Under the pieces are notes generated by a model. The model worked only from the letters and a program-made list of their open reading frames with translations. It did not search any database and had not been told where the DNA came from. Below, piece after piece: positions 8,132-15,693 of a DNA stretch of 64,000 bases. The stretch's first letter is position 1; every line of letters begins with the position of its first letter. The stretch comes from DATCZB01 sp035513215 (GTDB lineage Bacteria > Pseudomonadota > Gammaproteobacteria > Steroidobacterales > Rariloculaceae), in contig DATKCK010000005.1 of the NCBI GenBank assembly GCA_035513215.1, positions 57,011-121,010 on the forward strand, in the 5' to 3' direction. Both the position numbers and the translations under genes were made by a program.

Positions 8132-8708
8132 GCTGATGCGCTACCTGGGCGGAGCCGCGCTCAATCTCGCCATAGTGCTCGTGATCGTGCGGTTCATCTA
8201 CTATCCCGTCACTCAGGACAAGCGCTACGTTCTGACTTTCGTCACTTTCAGCACGCTCACGTATTTCGTTCTCGGGCTCCTGACGAGCGTCGACCTCAGC
8301 ATCGGTGTCGGGTTCGGTCTCTTTGCGATCTTCTCGGTGCTTCGATATCGAACCGACGAGATGCCGCCGCGCGAGATGACCTATCTTTTTGTCTCCATCG
8401 CGCTGCCGATCATGAACTCCGTCCTGATGGAGGACGGTGAAATCACGCAACTCCTGGCGTCGAATGCCTTCGTCGTTGTCGTGCTCTATGTGCTCGAGAA
8501 GGGTTGGGGGTTCAGATTCGACGAAAGCAGGAATGTGATCTACGATCGGATCGAGCTCGTCGCGCCGGAGCGGCGCGCCGAGCTGGTGGCCGATCTCAAG
8601 GCGCGAACCGGCCTCGCGATCAAGTCGGTCGAGGTCGCGCGGCTCGATCTTTTGCGCGATATCGCGGAGCTTCGGATTACCTACTCGCACGGAGAGAGAG
8701 TTTCATGA
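8118..8708 (+). CDS. DUF4956 membrane protein
   Basis: This 196-residue integral membrane protein has about four transmembrane helices in its first 120 residues (LNLAIVLVIVRFIYYPV, TYFVLGLLTSVDLSIGVGFG) and a soluble C-terminal domain with ferredoxin-like character (YDRIELVAPERRAELVADL, ending with SVEVARLDLLRDIAELRITY). The conserved GFGLFAIFSVLRYRTDEMP segment between helices is typical of DUF4956. It partners VTC-domain proteins in many bacteria; the biochemical role is unknown, perhaps a membrane anchor or channel for polyphosphate. It overlaps genes on both sides (14 and 4 bases). Confidence 0.85.
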   Translation: MSSAELMRYLGGAALNLAIVLVIVRFIYYPVTQDKRYVLTFVTFSTLTYFVLGLLTSVDLSIGVGFGLFAIFSVLRYRTDEMPPREMTYLFVSIALPIMNSVLMEDGEITQLLASNAFVVVVLYVLEKGWGFRFDESRNVIYDRIELVAPERRAELVADLKARTGLAIKSVEVARLDLLRDIAELRITYSHGERVS

Positions 8709-9967
8709 AGAGCAGCTTAGCGGGCGGCATCGCCCTCACCGCCCTGGGTTTGTGCCTTTGCGCCGCATCGGGCGCGCAGGATCTCGTCGTGACCAACGCG
8801 CGCATCGTCGACGGCGCCGGCGGCGTCATCGAGAGCGGGACGGTAGTGATCGACGACGGCGTAATCACATCGGTGGATGCAGGTTCCGCGAGCCTCGCGG
8901 GCGCGATCGTCATCGACGCCGAAGGCCGCACGGTGATGCCGGGCTTCATCGACGCCCACCGTCACCTCGGTGGAGGCGCGCCGAACTGGCTCGACGAGGC
9001 CCCGGCCGCGATGCAGGCGTGGCTCGACGCGGGCTTCACCACGATCCTCGATGCGCTCGCCGTCGGCCCGATGATGGGCCAGTACGGGGAGCTCAGGCAG
9101 CGGATCGAGTCGGGCGAGATCGCGGGCCCGCGCCTGAAGTTGTCCGGCATGGTGCCGGTGAATCAGACGGCGATGCCGCAGGGAGTCTCCGACCCCGCGC
9201 GTGCCGACCCGGCGCGGATCCCGCTCGGGGAGCGCGCGCCGGTCGACGCCACGCCGCCGGAACAGGCGCGCGCGATGGTGGATGCCTTCGCCGCCCAGGG
9301 CGCGGACAACATCAAGATCATTTTAGTCGCGAGCCCGAAGGGCGACGATGTCGCGACACTCAGGGCGATCGCCGACCAGGCGCACATGCACGGCATGCGG
9401 ATGATCACGCACACGACCTCGGTCGCCGATGCGCTCGAGGCAGCGGAGGGCGGTACCGACTACTTCGCGCATACGCCGCATATCGGCTGGGTCGACGACG
9501 GCGACGCCGCCCGGCGCCTCGTCGCGACGGGCGCGCCGATGGTGAGCACGCTCGGCGTGTTCACGCCCTACTATGGATCCGAAGGCGACGGCCTCTTCCG
9601 CGACTTCGGCGAGTTTCCGTTCGACGCAACGCTGCACAGCGCAGGTCAGGGGCCGGTCAACCTCCGCCTGCTCGCGGATGCGGGGATGACCGTCTGCTAC
9701 GGCACCGACACGAGCTTCTCGCCGAGCGAGTCGCTGCGCCACGAGATCACGGCCCTGGTCTCGGTGTTCTCGCCGGCCGACATCGTGAAGATGCTGACGG
9801 GCAACGCCGCGGTTTGTACCGGCGACGCCGACGTCACCGGCACGCTCGCGGTCGGCAAGGCGGGCGATCTCGTGATCGTCGAAGGCGATCCGCTGACGGA
9901 TATTTTCGCCGTGCTCGACGTGGTCCTGGTCGCGAAGGGCGGTGAGGTCGTGTCGGATCGGCGGTAG
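8705..9967 (+). CDS. exported amidohydrolase-family metal-dependent hydrolase
   Basis: The 420-residue protein has a signal peptide (about residues 1-23, ending CAASGA) followed by an amidohydrolase TIM barrel. Metal-site motifs are present: DAHRHLGG (HxH on strand 1), MITHTTS and FAHTPHIGW (further His ligands) and YGTDTSFS (Asp on strand 8). The flanking beta-sandwich is formed by DLVVTNARIVDGAG at the start and GTLAVGKAGDLVIVEGDPL at the end. These enzymes hydrolyse amide or ester bonds of cyclic or peptide substrates; periplasmic members often resemble imidazolonepropionase or prolidase. The substrate is not predictable. The ATG overlaps the DUF4956 stop by 4 bases, so it belongs to the same transcription unit. 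Confidence 0.87.
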   Translation: MKSSLAGGIALTALGLCLCAASGAQDLVVTNARIVDGAGGVIESGTVVIDDGVITSVDAGSASLAGAIVIDAEGRTVMPGFIDAHRHLGGGAPNWLDEAPAAMQAWLDAGFTTILDALAVGPMMGQYGELRQRIESGEIAGPRLKLSGMVPVNQTAMPQGVSDPARADPARIPLGERAPVDATPPEQARAMVDAFAAQGADNIKIILVASPKGDDVATLRAIADQAHMHGMRMITHTTSVADALEAAEGGTDYFAHTPHIGWVDDGDAARRLVATGAPMVSTLGVFTPYYGSEGDGLFRDFGEFPFDATLHSAGQGPVNLRLLADAGMTVCYGTDTSFSPSESLRHEITALVSVFSPADIVKMLTGNAAVCTGDADVTGTLAVGKAGDLVIVEGDPLTDIFAVLDVVLVAKGGEVVSDRR

Positions 9968-9999
9968 GAGACGGATCAGCTCGGCCGCAGCGGCCCGGC

Positions 10000-10560
10000 C
10001 TAGAGGCCGAGCGCCGCCGCATCCGCGAGAACCGTGTCGAGATCGGGACGGGTCCGGTAGGTCGGCTCCATGTACCGGGCGAGAATCGTGCCGCTGCGAT
10101 CGACGATGTAGAGGATCGGTCGCGGCACACCGAAAGCCGCGCTGCCGACCGGATACTGCGTATCGCGGATCCCGAGTTCCTCGTTGATGTCGCCATTCGG
10201 GTCGGCGAGCATCGTGTAGCCGATGTCCTGCGCGTCGGCGAATTGCGCGATCAGCGGCACCTCGTCGACGCTGACCGTTACCACGCTGAAGCCGAGCGCC
10301 TCGAACTCTGCGAGCCTCGAGTTCACTTCGGCGAGCTGGCGCTGGCAGAACGGGCACCAGTCGGCGGACCGCACGAAGATCACGGCGGCTCCCTTCTCGC
10401 CGAGGAGCCCGGCGAGAGACCGCATCTGCCCGTTCTGATCCGGCGCCTCGAGCGCATGTGGGAAGGGCTGGCCGACCGCCGGTCCCGGAATCTCGTCCTC
10501 GGCGCGCGCGGTCGAGATGGCGATAAGCGCGATCGATGCCAGTAACAGCTTCGCCTTCAT
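10000..10560 (-). CDS. periplasmic AhpC/TSA-type thioredoxin-fold protein
   Basis: This 186-residue exported protein (signal peptide residues 1-20, ending STARA) has a peroxiredoxin/redoxin fold. The active site reads RSADWCPFCQRQL, a CxxC pair where classical peroxiredoxins have a single peroxidatic Cys, so it may be a thiol peroxidase with both cysteines close together or a thioredoxin-like reductase. Additional family features are VVTVSVDE, YTMLADPNGDINEELGI and PRPILYIVDRSGTI. It sits 5 bases downstream of the PQQ sugar dehydrogenase gene on the same strand. Confidence 0.8.
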   Translation of the reverse strand: MKAKLLLASIALIAISTARAEDEIPGPAVGQPFPHALEAPDQNGQMRSLAGLLGEKGAAVIFVRSADWCPFCQRQLAEVNSRLAEFEALGFSVVTVSVDEVPLIAQFADAQDIGYTMLADPNGDINEELGIRDTQYPVGSAAFGVPRPILYIVDRSGTILARYMEPTYRTRPDLDTVLADAAALGL

Positions 10561-10565
10561 GGTCG

Positions 10566-11804
10566 CTACTCCCGTGGTGATATTCTGAGCAGTGTAGGAT
10601 TGGCGTCGTCCGTGATCAGATAGAGTAACCCATCCGGCCCCTGGCGGACGTCGCGGATGCGCGCCCGCAACGGGCCGAGCAGGCTTTCGCGGCGCAGCTC
10701 CTCGAAGTTCTCGTTGACGACGATGCGCTCGAGCCCGCCGGTGCCCGGGATCTCTCCGCGCCTGGCGCTGCCGACGAAAAGATTGCCGCTCCATTCGGGG
10801 AAACGATCGCCGAGATAGAACATCAGTCCCGTCGGCGCGATCGAAGGCAGGAAAAGAACGAGCGGCTGCTCGGTGTCGGGCCCGAGCGGTCGTTCCGAGT
10901 GCCGCGGGCCCTCGTAGCTGCGGCCGAAGCTGTAATCCGGCCAGCCGTAGTTGCGGCCAGGCTGAATGCGATTGATCTCGTCGCCGCCGTTCGGCCCGTG
11001 CTCGGCGGCGAGCACCGTTCCGGTCGGCTGATGCACGGTCAGGCCGAGCTGATCCCGATGCCCGAGCGTGAACACCTCGCCCCGCGCGCCGGGCGTGCCG
11101 ACGAAGGGGTTGTCGTCCGGTATCGATCCGTCCTCGTTCAGGCGCAGCACCTTGCCGTAGATGTTGTCCGTGTGCTGTCCTTCGCCGCCGAAAGGCGCGC
11201 CGGTGGTCATATAGAGATAGCCGTCGCCGAATGCGAGTCGCGATCCGCTTCCGCCCGCCACGGCTTCTCCCTCGAGCAATACCTCCGGCGAAACGAGCAC
11301 GCCGTCGGCGTATCGCGCCCGCGCCAGAGTCGCGATCGATGTCGCCTGGCCGTCGGCATTCGCCGGCCCCGTCGCGTTGTAGGTGTAATAGACGAGCTGA
11401 TTGCCCTCGAAGTCGGGATGGACGGCGATCTCGTGCATGCCGCCCGTGCGTCCGACGCCGCGCGGCGGCCCCCCGGCGATGGGCGTTTCGACGAGCGCCG
11501 TTTCGCCACGCGCACCGGTCGCATCGCGCACGAGTCTCAAGCCGACGCCGCGCTCGGAGATCAGCGCGTCGCCCGAAGGCAGGAACGCGAGACTGAACGG
11601 GCGAGCGAAGCCCGTGACGACCGTCTCGACGCGAATCCCGCCTTGCTCGGCCGTCTCGAACTCGAACGGTCCGGCGGCGAGATCGACGGGGCGAAAGCCG
11701 AGGTCGGGGGCCTGGGCATGCGCCGCGCCCGCGAGTAACGCCGCGATTGCGAGCGTTGCCAGTGAGCGTGAGGAAGAGTTCGGTAACGAGTAACTTGCTT
11801 GCAT
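10566..11804 (-). CDS. periplasmic PQQ-dependent sugar dehydrogenase (glucose/sorbosone dehydrogenase family)
   Basis: The 412-residue protein has a signal peptide (residues 1-30) and a six-bladed beta-propeller of the soluble glucose dehydrogenase/Asd family, which oxidises aldose sugars using PQQ and calcium. Conserved blocks: ARPFSLAFLPSGDALISERG, GMHEIAVHPDFEGNQLVYYTYN (the His matching the catalytic base of the family), FTLGHRDQLGLTVHQ, EHGPNGGDEINRIQPGRNYGWP and IRDVRQGPDGLLYLITDD. GGAG lies 7 bases before the ATG. A paralogue lies at 21565-22890. No PQQ biosynthesis genes are in the window. Confidence 0.85.
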   Translation of the reverse strand: MQASYSLPNSSSRSLATLAIAALLAGAAHAQAPDLGFRPVDLAAGPFEFETAEQGGIRVETVVTGFARPFSLAFLPSGDALISERGVGLRLVRDATGARGETALVETPIAGGPPRGVGRTGGMHEIAVHPDFEGNQLVYYTYNATGPANADGQATSIATLARARYADGVLVSPEVLLEGEAVAGGSGSRLAFGDGYLYMTTGAPFGGEGQHTDNIYGKVLRLNEDGSIPDDNPFVGTPGARGEVFTLGHRDQLGLTVHQPTGTVLAAEHGPNGGDEINRIQPGRNYGWPDYSFGRSYEGPRHSERPLGPDTEQPLVLFLPSIAPTGLMFYLGDRFPEWSGNLFVGSARRGEIPGTGGLERIVVNENFEELRRESLLGPLRARIRDVRQGPDGLLYLITDDANPTLLRISPRE

Positions 11805-11884
11805 CGATCAGCTCCGTTGCTGCCGGAGCGTAGCCCGGCTCACCGCGCCAATGATCCCGGGCAGCCAGGGCGTTTGCAATCGGC

Positions 11885-11890
11885 TACGAT
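11885..11890 (+). promoter_or_regulatory. -10 box next to the DUF4159 gene start
   Basis: TACGAT ends 6 bases before the ATG at 11897 with no Shine-Dalgarno between. The geometry matches the boxes before mscS and ggt and suggests a leaderless transcript. A TTGCAA about 10 bases upstream is too close to act as its -35. Confidence 0.3.
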
Positions 11891-11896
11891 AACCTG

Positions 11897-12730
11897 ATGA
11901 GCCGTTTGGGGGTTGCATGGATCAGTCTGCTGCTCGGCGTGCCCGCGCTCGCTCAGCAGCCGTTCCGCGAGCTGATGCCCTACGAGCGCGACTGGGGCGT
12001 CGGCGCCGTGTTGCCGGCCGATCACGACGTGCCCGGCGAGTTCGTCGTCGGGCGCCTCATGTTCCCCCAGGTTCGGTCCGGTAACGTCCTCGGTGCCGGC
12101 GGCGGCGACTGGCGCCGCGGCGGCACGGCCTGGGCCGTCGATTACCCGCGCGGCGATCGTACTTTTGCCGCGCTATTGAAGCGCCTGAGCCAGATCGACG
12201 TGCGTTCGGCCGAGCAGCCGGTCAACCTCGACGATATCGACGACGTCTTCCACTGGCCGTTCATGATCTCCGGTCTCGTCGGCGCCTGGGACCTGACGGA
12301 CTCGCAGGCCAGGAAGCTGCGCGAGTATTTGTTGCGCGGCGGTTTCCTGCTCTGCGACAGTTTCTACGGGTCCAACGAGTGGGCCGGGTTCGAGGCAGGC
12401 ATCAAGCGCGTCTTTCCCGATCGCCCGATCATCGAGCTGCCCGACGACCATCCGATCTTTCATATCGTCTTCGATCTCACCGACAAGCCACAGGTGCCGA
12501 CCTGGCAGCATCTCGATCGGCGCGGCGGCGGCGGCTATCGCAATGACGGCGCCGAGCCGCACTGGCGCGCGATCCTCGACGACGACGGCCGCGTCATGGT
12601 CATGATCACGTTCAACAACGACATCGCCGACGGCTGGCAGAGAGCCGACGAATCCGACTATCCGCAGCTTGCGTCGACGCTTGCGATCCGGCTCGGCGTC
12701 AACTTCGCCGTCTACGCGATGACGCGCTGA
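11897..12730 (+). CDS. exported DUF4159 protein
   Basis: The 277-residue protein begins with a signal peptide (residues 1-20, ending GVPALAQQ) and is otherwise one DUF4159 domain, a fold related to the glutamine amidotransferase-like domains of BatA/BatB-linked proteins. Typical features are FVVGRLMFP, the aromatic FHWPFMISGLVGAWDLT, and LREYLLRGGFLLCDSFYG followed by the PDDHPIFHIVFDL strand. Function is unknown in the family. It stands 4 bases before a Rieske gene and leads a run of four co-directional genes (11897-15683), so it may help mature or localise the downstream redox proteins; that is inference. Confidence 0.82.
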   Translation: MSRLGVAWISLLLGVPALAQQPFRELMPYERDWGVGAVLPADHDVPGEFVVGRLMFPQVRSGNVLGAGGGDWRRGGTAWAVDYPRGDRTFAALLKRLSQIDVRSAEQPVNLDDIDDVFHWPFMISGLVGAWDLTDSQARKLREYLLRGGFLLCDSFYGSNEWAGFEAGIKRVFPDRPIIELPDDHPIFHIVFDLTDKPQVPTWQHLDRRGGGGYRNDGAEPHWRAILDDDGRVMVMITFNNDIADGWQRADESDYPQLASTLAIRLGVNFAVYAMTR

Positions 12731-12734
12731 AACC

Positions 12735-13313
12735 ATGGAACGCCGCCGCCTGCTGACCGGTTTGTGTGCTCTGGGCGTGGGCACGCCGCGTATCGGCCGA
12801 GCGCAGGCGAGCGCCCCTCCGGATGCGTCGGCGCCGCCCCGGGAGGATGACCGGCTCGTCTTTGCCTATGGCGATCGTGCGGGGCAGGTCGTGGAGCCCG
12901 GGGATCTCGCCGTCGGCTCCCGGCAGGTGTTTGCCTTTCCGATGGATCCCGTCGCCGAGGTTGTTCGCAACGCTAATCGCCTCAATCAGATCGTCGTCGT
13001 CAGGCTCGATCCGGGCTGGCTCAGCGAGGAGACGAGGGCGAGATCGGCCGACGGCATCGTGGCGTACTCCGGCGTTTGCACGCACACGGGCTGCGACATC
13101 GATATCTGGGTCGAGGAGCAGAATCGCCTGCAGTGCATGTGCCACGAGTCTCAGTTCGATCCGGCCGACGCGGCGCGCGTCGTCGGCGGCCCCGCGCCAT
13201 CGCAGCTCGCGGCGTTGCCGCTGAAGCTCGTCGAGGGGCGCCTCGCCGTGGCAGGCCCGTTTTTCGGTCGGGTCGGGTTTCAACAGCCCGGGCTCGATCC
13301 TTTCGGTTTATGA
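12735..13313 (+). CDS. exported Rieske [2Fe-2S] protein
   Basis: The 192-residue protein starts with a Tat-like signal (MERRRLLTGLCALG, then processing near IGRAQA), as expected for a periplasmic protein that folds with its cofactor in the cytoplasm. The Rieske site is complete: CTHTGC near residue 115 and CHESQFDP near residue 136, giving the two Cys and two His ligands of a 2Fe-2S cluster. It is not accompanied by cytochrome b or c1 genes, so it is not part of a standard bc1 complex; its neighbour 20 bases downstream is a PQQ alcohol dehydrogenase without a haem domain. Confidence 0.85.
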   Translation: MERRRLLTGLCALGVGTPRIGRAQASAPPDASAPPREDDRLVFAYGDRAGQVVEPGDLAVGSRQVFAFPMDPVAEVVRNANRLNQIVVVRLDPGWLSEETRARSADGIVAYSGVCTHTGCDIDIWVEEQNRLQCMCHESQFDPADAARVVGGPAPSQLAALPLKLVEGRLAVAGPFFGRVGFQQPGLDPFGL

Positions 13314-13333
13314 CCGGAACCCAGGGGAGTGTC

Positions 13334-15058
13334 ATGAAGCTTGGAACAACGAACCCGGCGCTTGCGATCATCGCCTGCACGTTCGCATTGCTGCCGGTGC
13401 CGGTACCGGCGCAGGCAACGCGCGACTACGCGATCGTCACCGATCAGCGGCTCGTCGATCCGGAGCCTTCGAACTGGCTGATGTTTCGACGAACCTATGA
13501 CGGTTGGGGCTACAGCCCGCTCGATGAGATCGACACGGGCAACGTCGGTCGGCTCGAGCCCGTTTGGACGATATCGACCGGCATTACGGAAGGACATCAG
13601 GCGCCGCCTGTCGTCAACGATGGCGTGATGTTCATTACCACGCCGCTCAATCGCGTGCTCGCGCTCGATGCCGAAAGCGGCGACGTGCTCTGGACGTACG
13701 TCCGCCAGATACCCCCCGACTACAGCCTCATCCACCCGACCAATCGCGGCGTCGCGCTCTACGGCGACAAGGTCTACATGGCGACGCTCGATGCCGTCGT
13801 CGTCGCCCTCGATGCGATGACCGGACAGGTCGTCTGGGAGCGGCCGGTAGAGGACTATCACACGGGCTACTACATGACGATGGCGCCCCTGACCGTGAAC
13901 GGGCGTGTGCTCGTCGGCGTATCGGGCGGCGAGCGCGGCGTTCGCGGCTTCGTCACGGCGCTCGACGCCGAAACCGGAGAGGAGGTCTGGAAGTCGTACA
14001 CGATTCCGGGGCCCGGAGAGTTCGGCAACGACACCTGGCCCGGCGATACCTGGGAGCACGGCGGCGCGCCGGTATGGCTGACGGGCACGTTCGATCCCGA
14101 GCTCAATCTGACCTACTGGGGCACGGGCAATCCCGGGCCCTGGATCGGTGACGCGCGTCCCGGCGACAATCTCTACACGAACTCCGTCGTCGCGCTCGAC
14201 GCCGATACGGGCGAGCTCAGGGGTTACCACCAGTATCACTGGAACGGATCCTGGGACTGGGACGAGGTATCGACGCCCTTGCTCGTCGACGTCGAGCGCG
14301 ACGGCCGCGTCATCCCGAGCCTCATTCATCCGGCGCGAAACGGATACCTCTGGTGGCTCGAGCGCGGCGAGGACGGCATCGGTTTCATCGACGCGAAGCC
14401 ATATGTCTATCAGGACGTCTTCGCGAGCGTTGATCCCGTCACCGGGCGTCCGGCATACAACATGGACCGCAAGCCCGGCATGGAACGCCCGGCGACGTTC
14501 TGCCCGGCGCCGCACGGCGGCAAGAACTGGCCTCCGGCCGCCTACAACCCCGAAACGCGTTTGCTCTATATCCCCGCCAACAACAATCTTTGCTCGACGA
14601 TGGCGGGACAGGAGGTCGAATACCGGCCCGGGGCCGGATACGCGGGCGTGCGGTTTCTCGGCGGCAGCATGGTCGAAGGCGCCGACCACGTCGGTGAGCT
14701 TCAGGCCTGGAACCTCGACACCGGCGAGCGCGTCTGGATGCGCGAGTTCGGCGAGTTCGCGAACTGGGGCCCGATCCTGACGACCGGCGGCGGTCTCGTC
14801 TTCCAGGGCGGCACGGCCGATCGCTGGTTCCGCGCCTTCGACGCCGAGACCGGCGAGCTGCTCTGGCGCGAGCGCCTGAATTCCGGGGTCATCGGCGTGC
14901 CGACGACGTACGAGATCGATGGGACGCAGTACATTGCCGTGCAGGCGGGCTGGGGCAGCGACGCGGCCGGCTCGCAGCGCACGGTCGACGGCCATTTCGG
15001 CAATCCCGAGACGATCGTGCCGCAGGGCGGCGTGGTTTGGGTATTCGCATTGCGCTGA
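13334..15058 (+). CDS. PQQ-dependent alcohol dehydrogenase (methanol/ethanol family), probably lanthanide type
   Basis: The 574-residue exported protein (signal peptide about residues 1-27, ending VPVPAQA) is an eight-bladed quinoprotein propeller with repeated W-motifs (ALDAESGDVLW, ALDAMTGQVVW, ALDAETGEEVW, AWNLDTGERVW, AFDAETGELLW). The catalytic segment reads WDWDE (W307-D310): the catalytic Asp is followed two residues later by a second Asp, the feature that marks lanthanide-dependent enzymes such as XoxF. No CxxCH haem site is present, so it is not a quinohaemoprotein. The adjacent Cys-Cys pair usual near the PQQ ring is missing. I chose the ATG at 13334 because AGGGGAG precedes it; an in-frame ATG at 13310 overlaps the Rieske stop. 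Confidence 0.87.
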   Translation: MKLGTTNPALAIIACTFALLPVPVPAQATRDYAIVTDQRLVDPEPSNWLMFRRTYDGWGYSPLDEIDTGNVGRLEPVWTISTGITEGHQAPPVVNDGVMFITTPLNRVLALDAESGDVLWTYVRQIPPDYSLIHPTNRGVALYGDKVYMATLDAVVVALDAMTGQVVWERPVEDYHTGYYMTMAPLTVNGRVLVGVSGGERGVRGFVTALDAETGEEVWKSYTIPGPGEFGNDTWPGDTWEHGGAPVWLTGTFDPELNLTYWGTGNPGPWIGDARPGDNLYTNSVVALDADTGELRGYHQYHWNGSWDWDEVSTPLLVDVERDGRVIPSLIHPARNGYLWWLERGEDGIGFIDAKPYVYQDVFASVDPVTGRPAYNMDRKPGMERPATFCPAPHGGKNWPPAAYNPETRLLYIPANNNLCSTMAGQEVEYRPGAGYAGVRFLGGSMVEGADHVGELQAWNLDTGERVWMREFGEFANWGPILTTGGGLVFQGGTADRWFRAFDAETGELLWRERLNSGVIGVPTTYEIDGTQYIAVQAGWGSDAAGSQRTVDGHFGNPETIVPQGGVVWVFALR

Positions 15059-15065
15059 TTCCGGC

Positions 15066-15683
15066 ATGAACGTTCAGCGGCTCAAGGAGGCCGAAGCGGC
15101 GTTTCTCGAGCGGTTTCCGCTCGGTTTCGCGGATCCCGGGCTCGAGACGATTCGCAAGCGTCACAATGTCGACAAGCTCGCCGAATTCGCCGGCGACAAG
15201 CTCGATGCGCTTTCGTTCTCGCAGCCTGAGAAGCTCTCCGCCCTGCTGATCACGATCATCGGACGCTCATCGATGGTGTCGCGATTCGAGAAGGCGCCGT
15301 TCCGGGACTTTATCGGCGCGCTGAGTTCGAAAGAGAAAAGCCGGCTCGCCAACGCGTTCGAGAAGCGACTCGTCGGTCGCAGGAAACGACAAGGCTTCGA
15401 CGAGATCGTCGACCTGTTCTCGCGCTACAAGCTCGCGCGCTGGTCGCTCGTCTCGGCAGTGCCGTTCTATTTCGCGCCGAAGCGGGAGGCGTTCGTCAAA
15501 CCGACGACGGCGAAGAAAATCATTGCGCGGCTCGAGGTCGATGGACTCGACTATCACTCACGGCCGAGCTGGGCGTTCTACGAGGGGTATCGCAAGCTGA
15601 TTCTCGACATCAAGGAACTCATCGAGCCGAGCCTGGCGCCAAACAACGCCGCGATCACCGGAGTCTTGATGTATGCTCTTTGA
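15066..15683 (+). CDS. cytosolic protein of unknown function
   Basis: This 205-residue, Lys/Arg-rich, mostly helical protein has no signal peptide or membrane segment. The N-terminal region (LKEAEAAFLERFPLGFADPGLE) is followed by KRHNVDKLAEFAGDKLD and a central basic stretch KRLVGRRKRQGFDEIVDLF. It begins 7 bases after the PQQ dehydrogenase stop with AAGGAGG inside its own early coding region but none just upstream. I do not recognise the family. It is convergent with xylA, 10 bases from it. Confidence 0.6.
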   Translation: MNVQRLKEAEAAFLERFPLGFADPGLETIRKRHNVDKLAEFAGDKLDALSFSQPEKLSALLITIIGRSSMVSRFEKAPFRDFIGALSSKEKSRLANAFEKRLVGRRKRQGFDEIVDLFSRYKLARWSLVSAVPFYFAPKREAFVKPTTAKKIIARLEVDGLDYHSRPSWAFYEGYRKLILDIKELIEPSLAPNNAAITGVLMYAL

Positions 15684-15693
15684 CCGGCGCGCT

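Noticed and set aside
13280..15067. Long minus-strand frame across the PQQ alcohol dehydrogenase
   Set aside because: It is the antisense of a gene with obvious W-motifs and a ribosome binding site; no coding features of its own.
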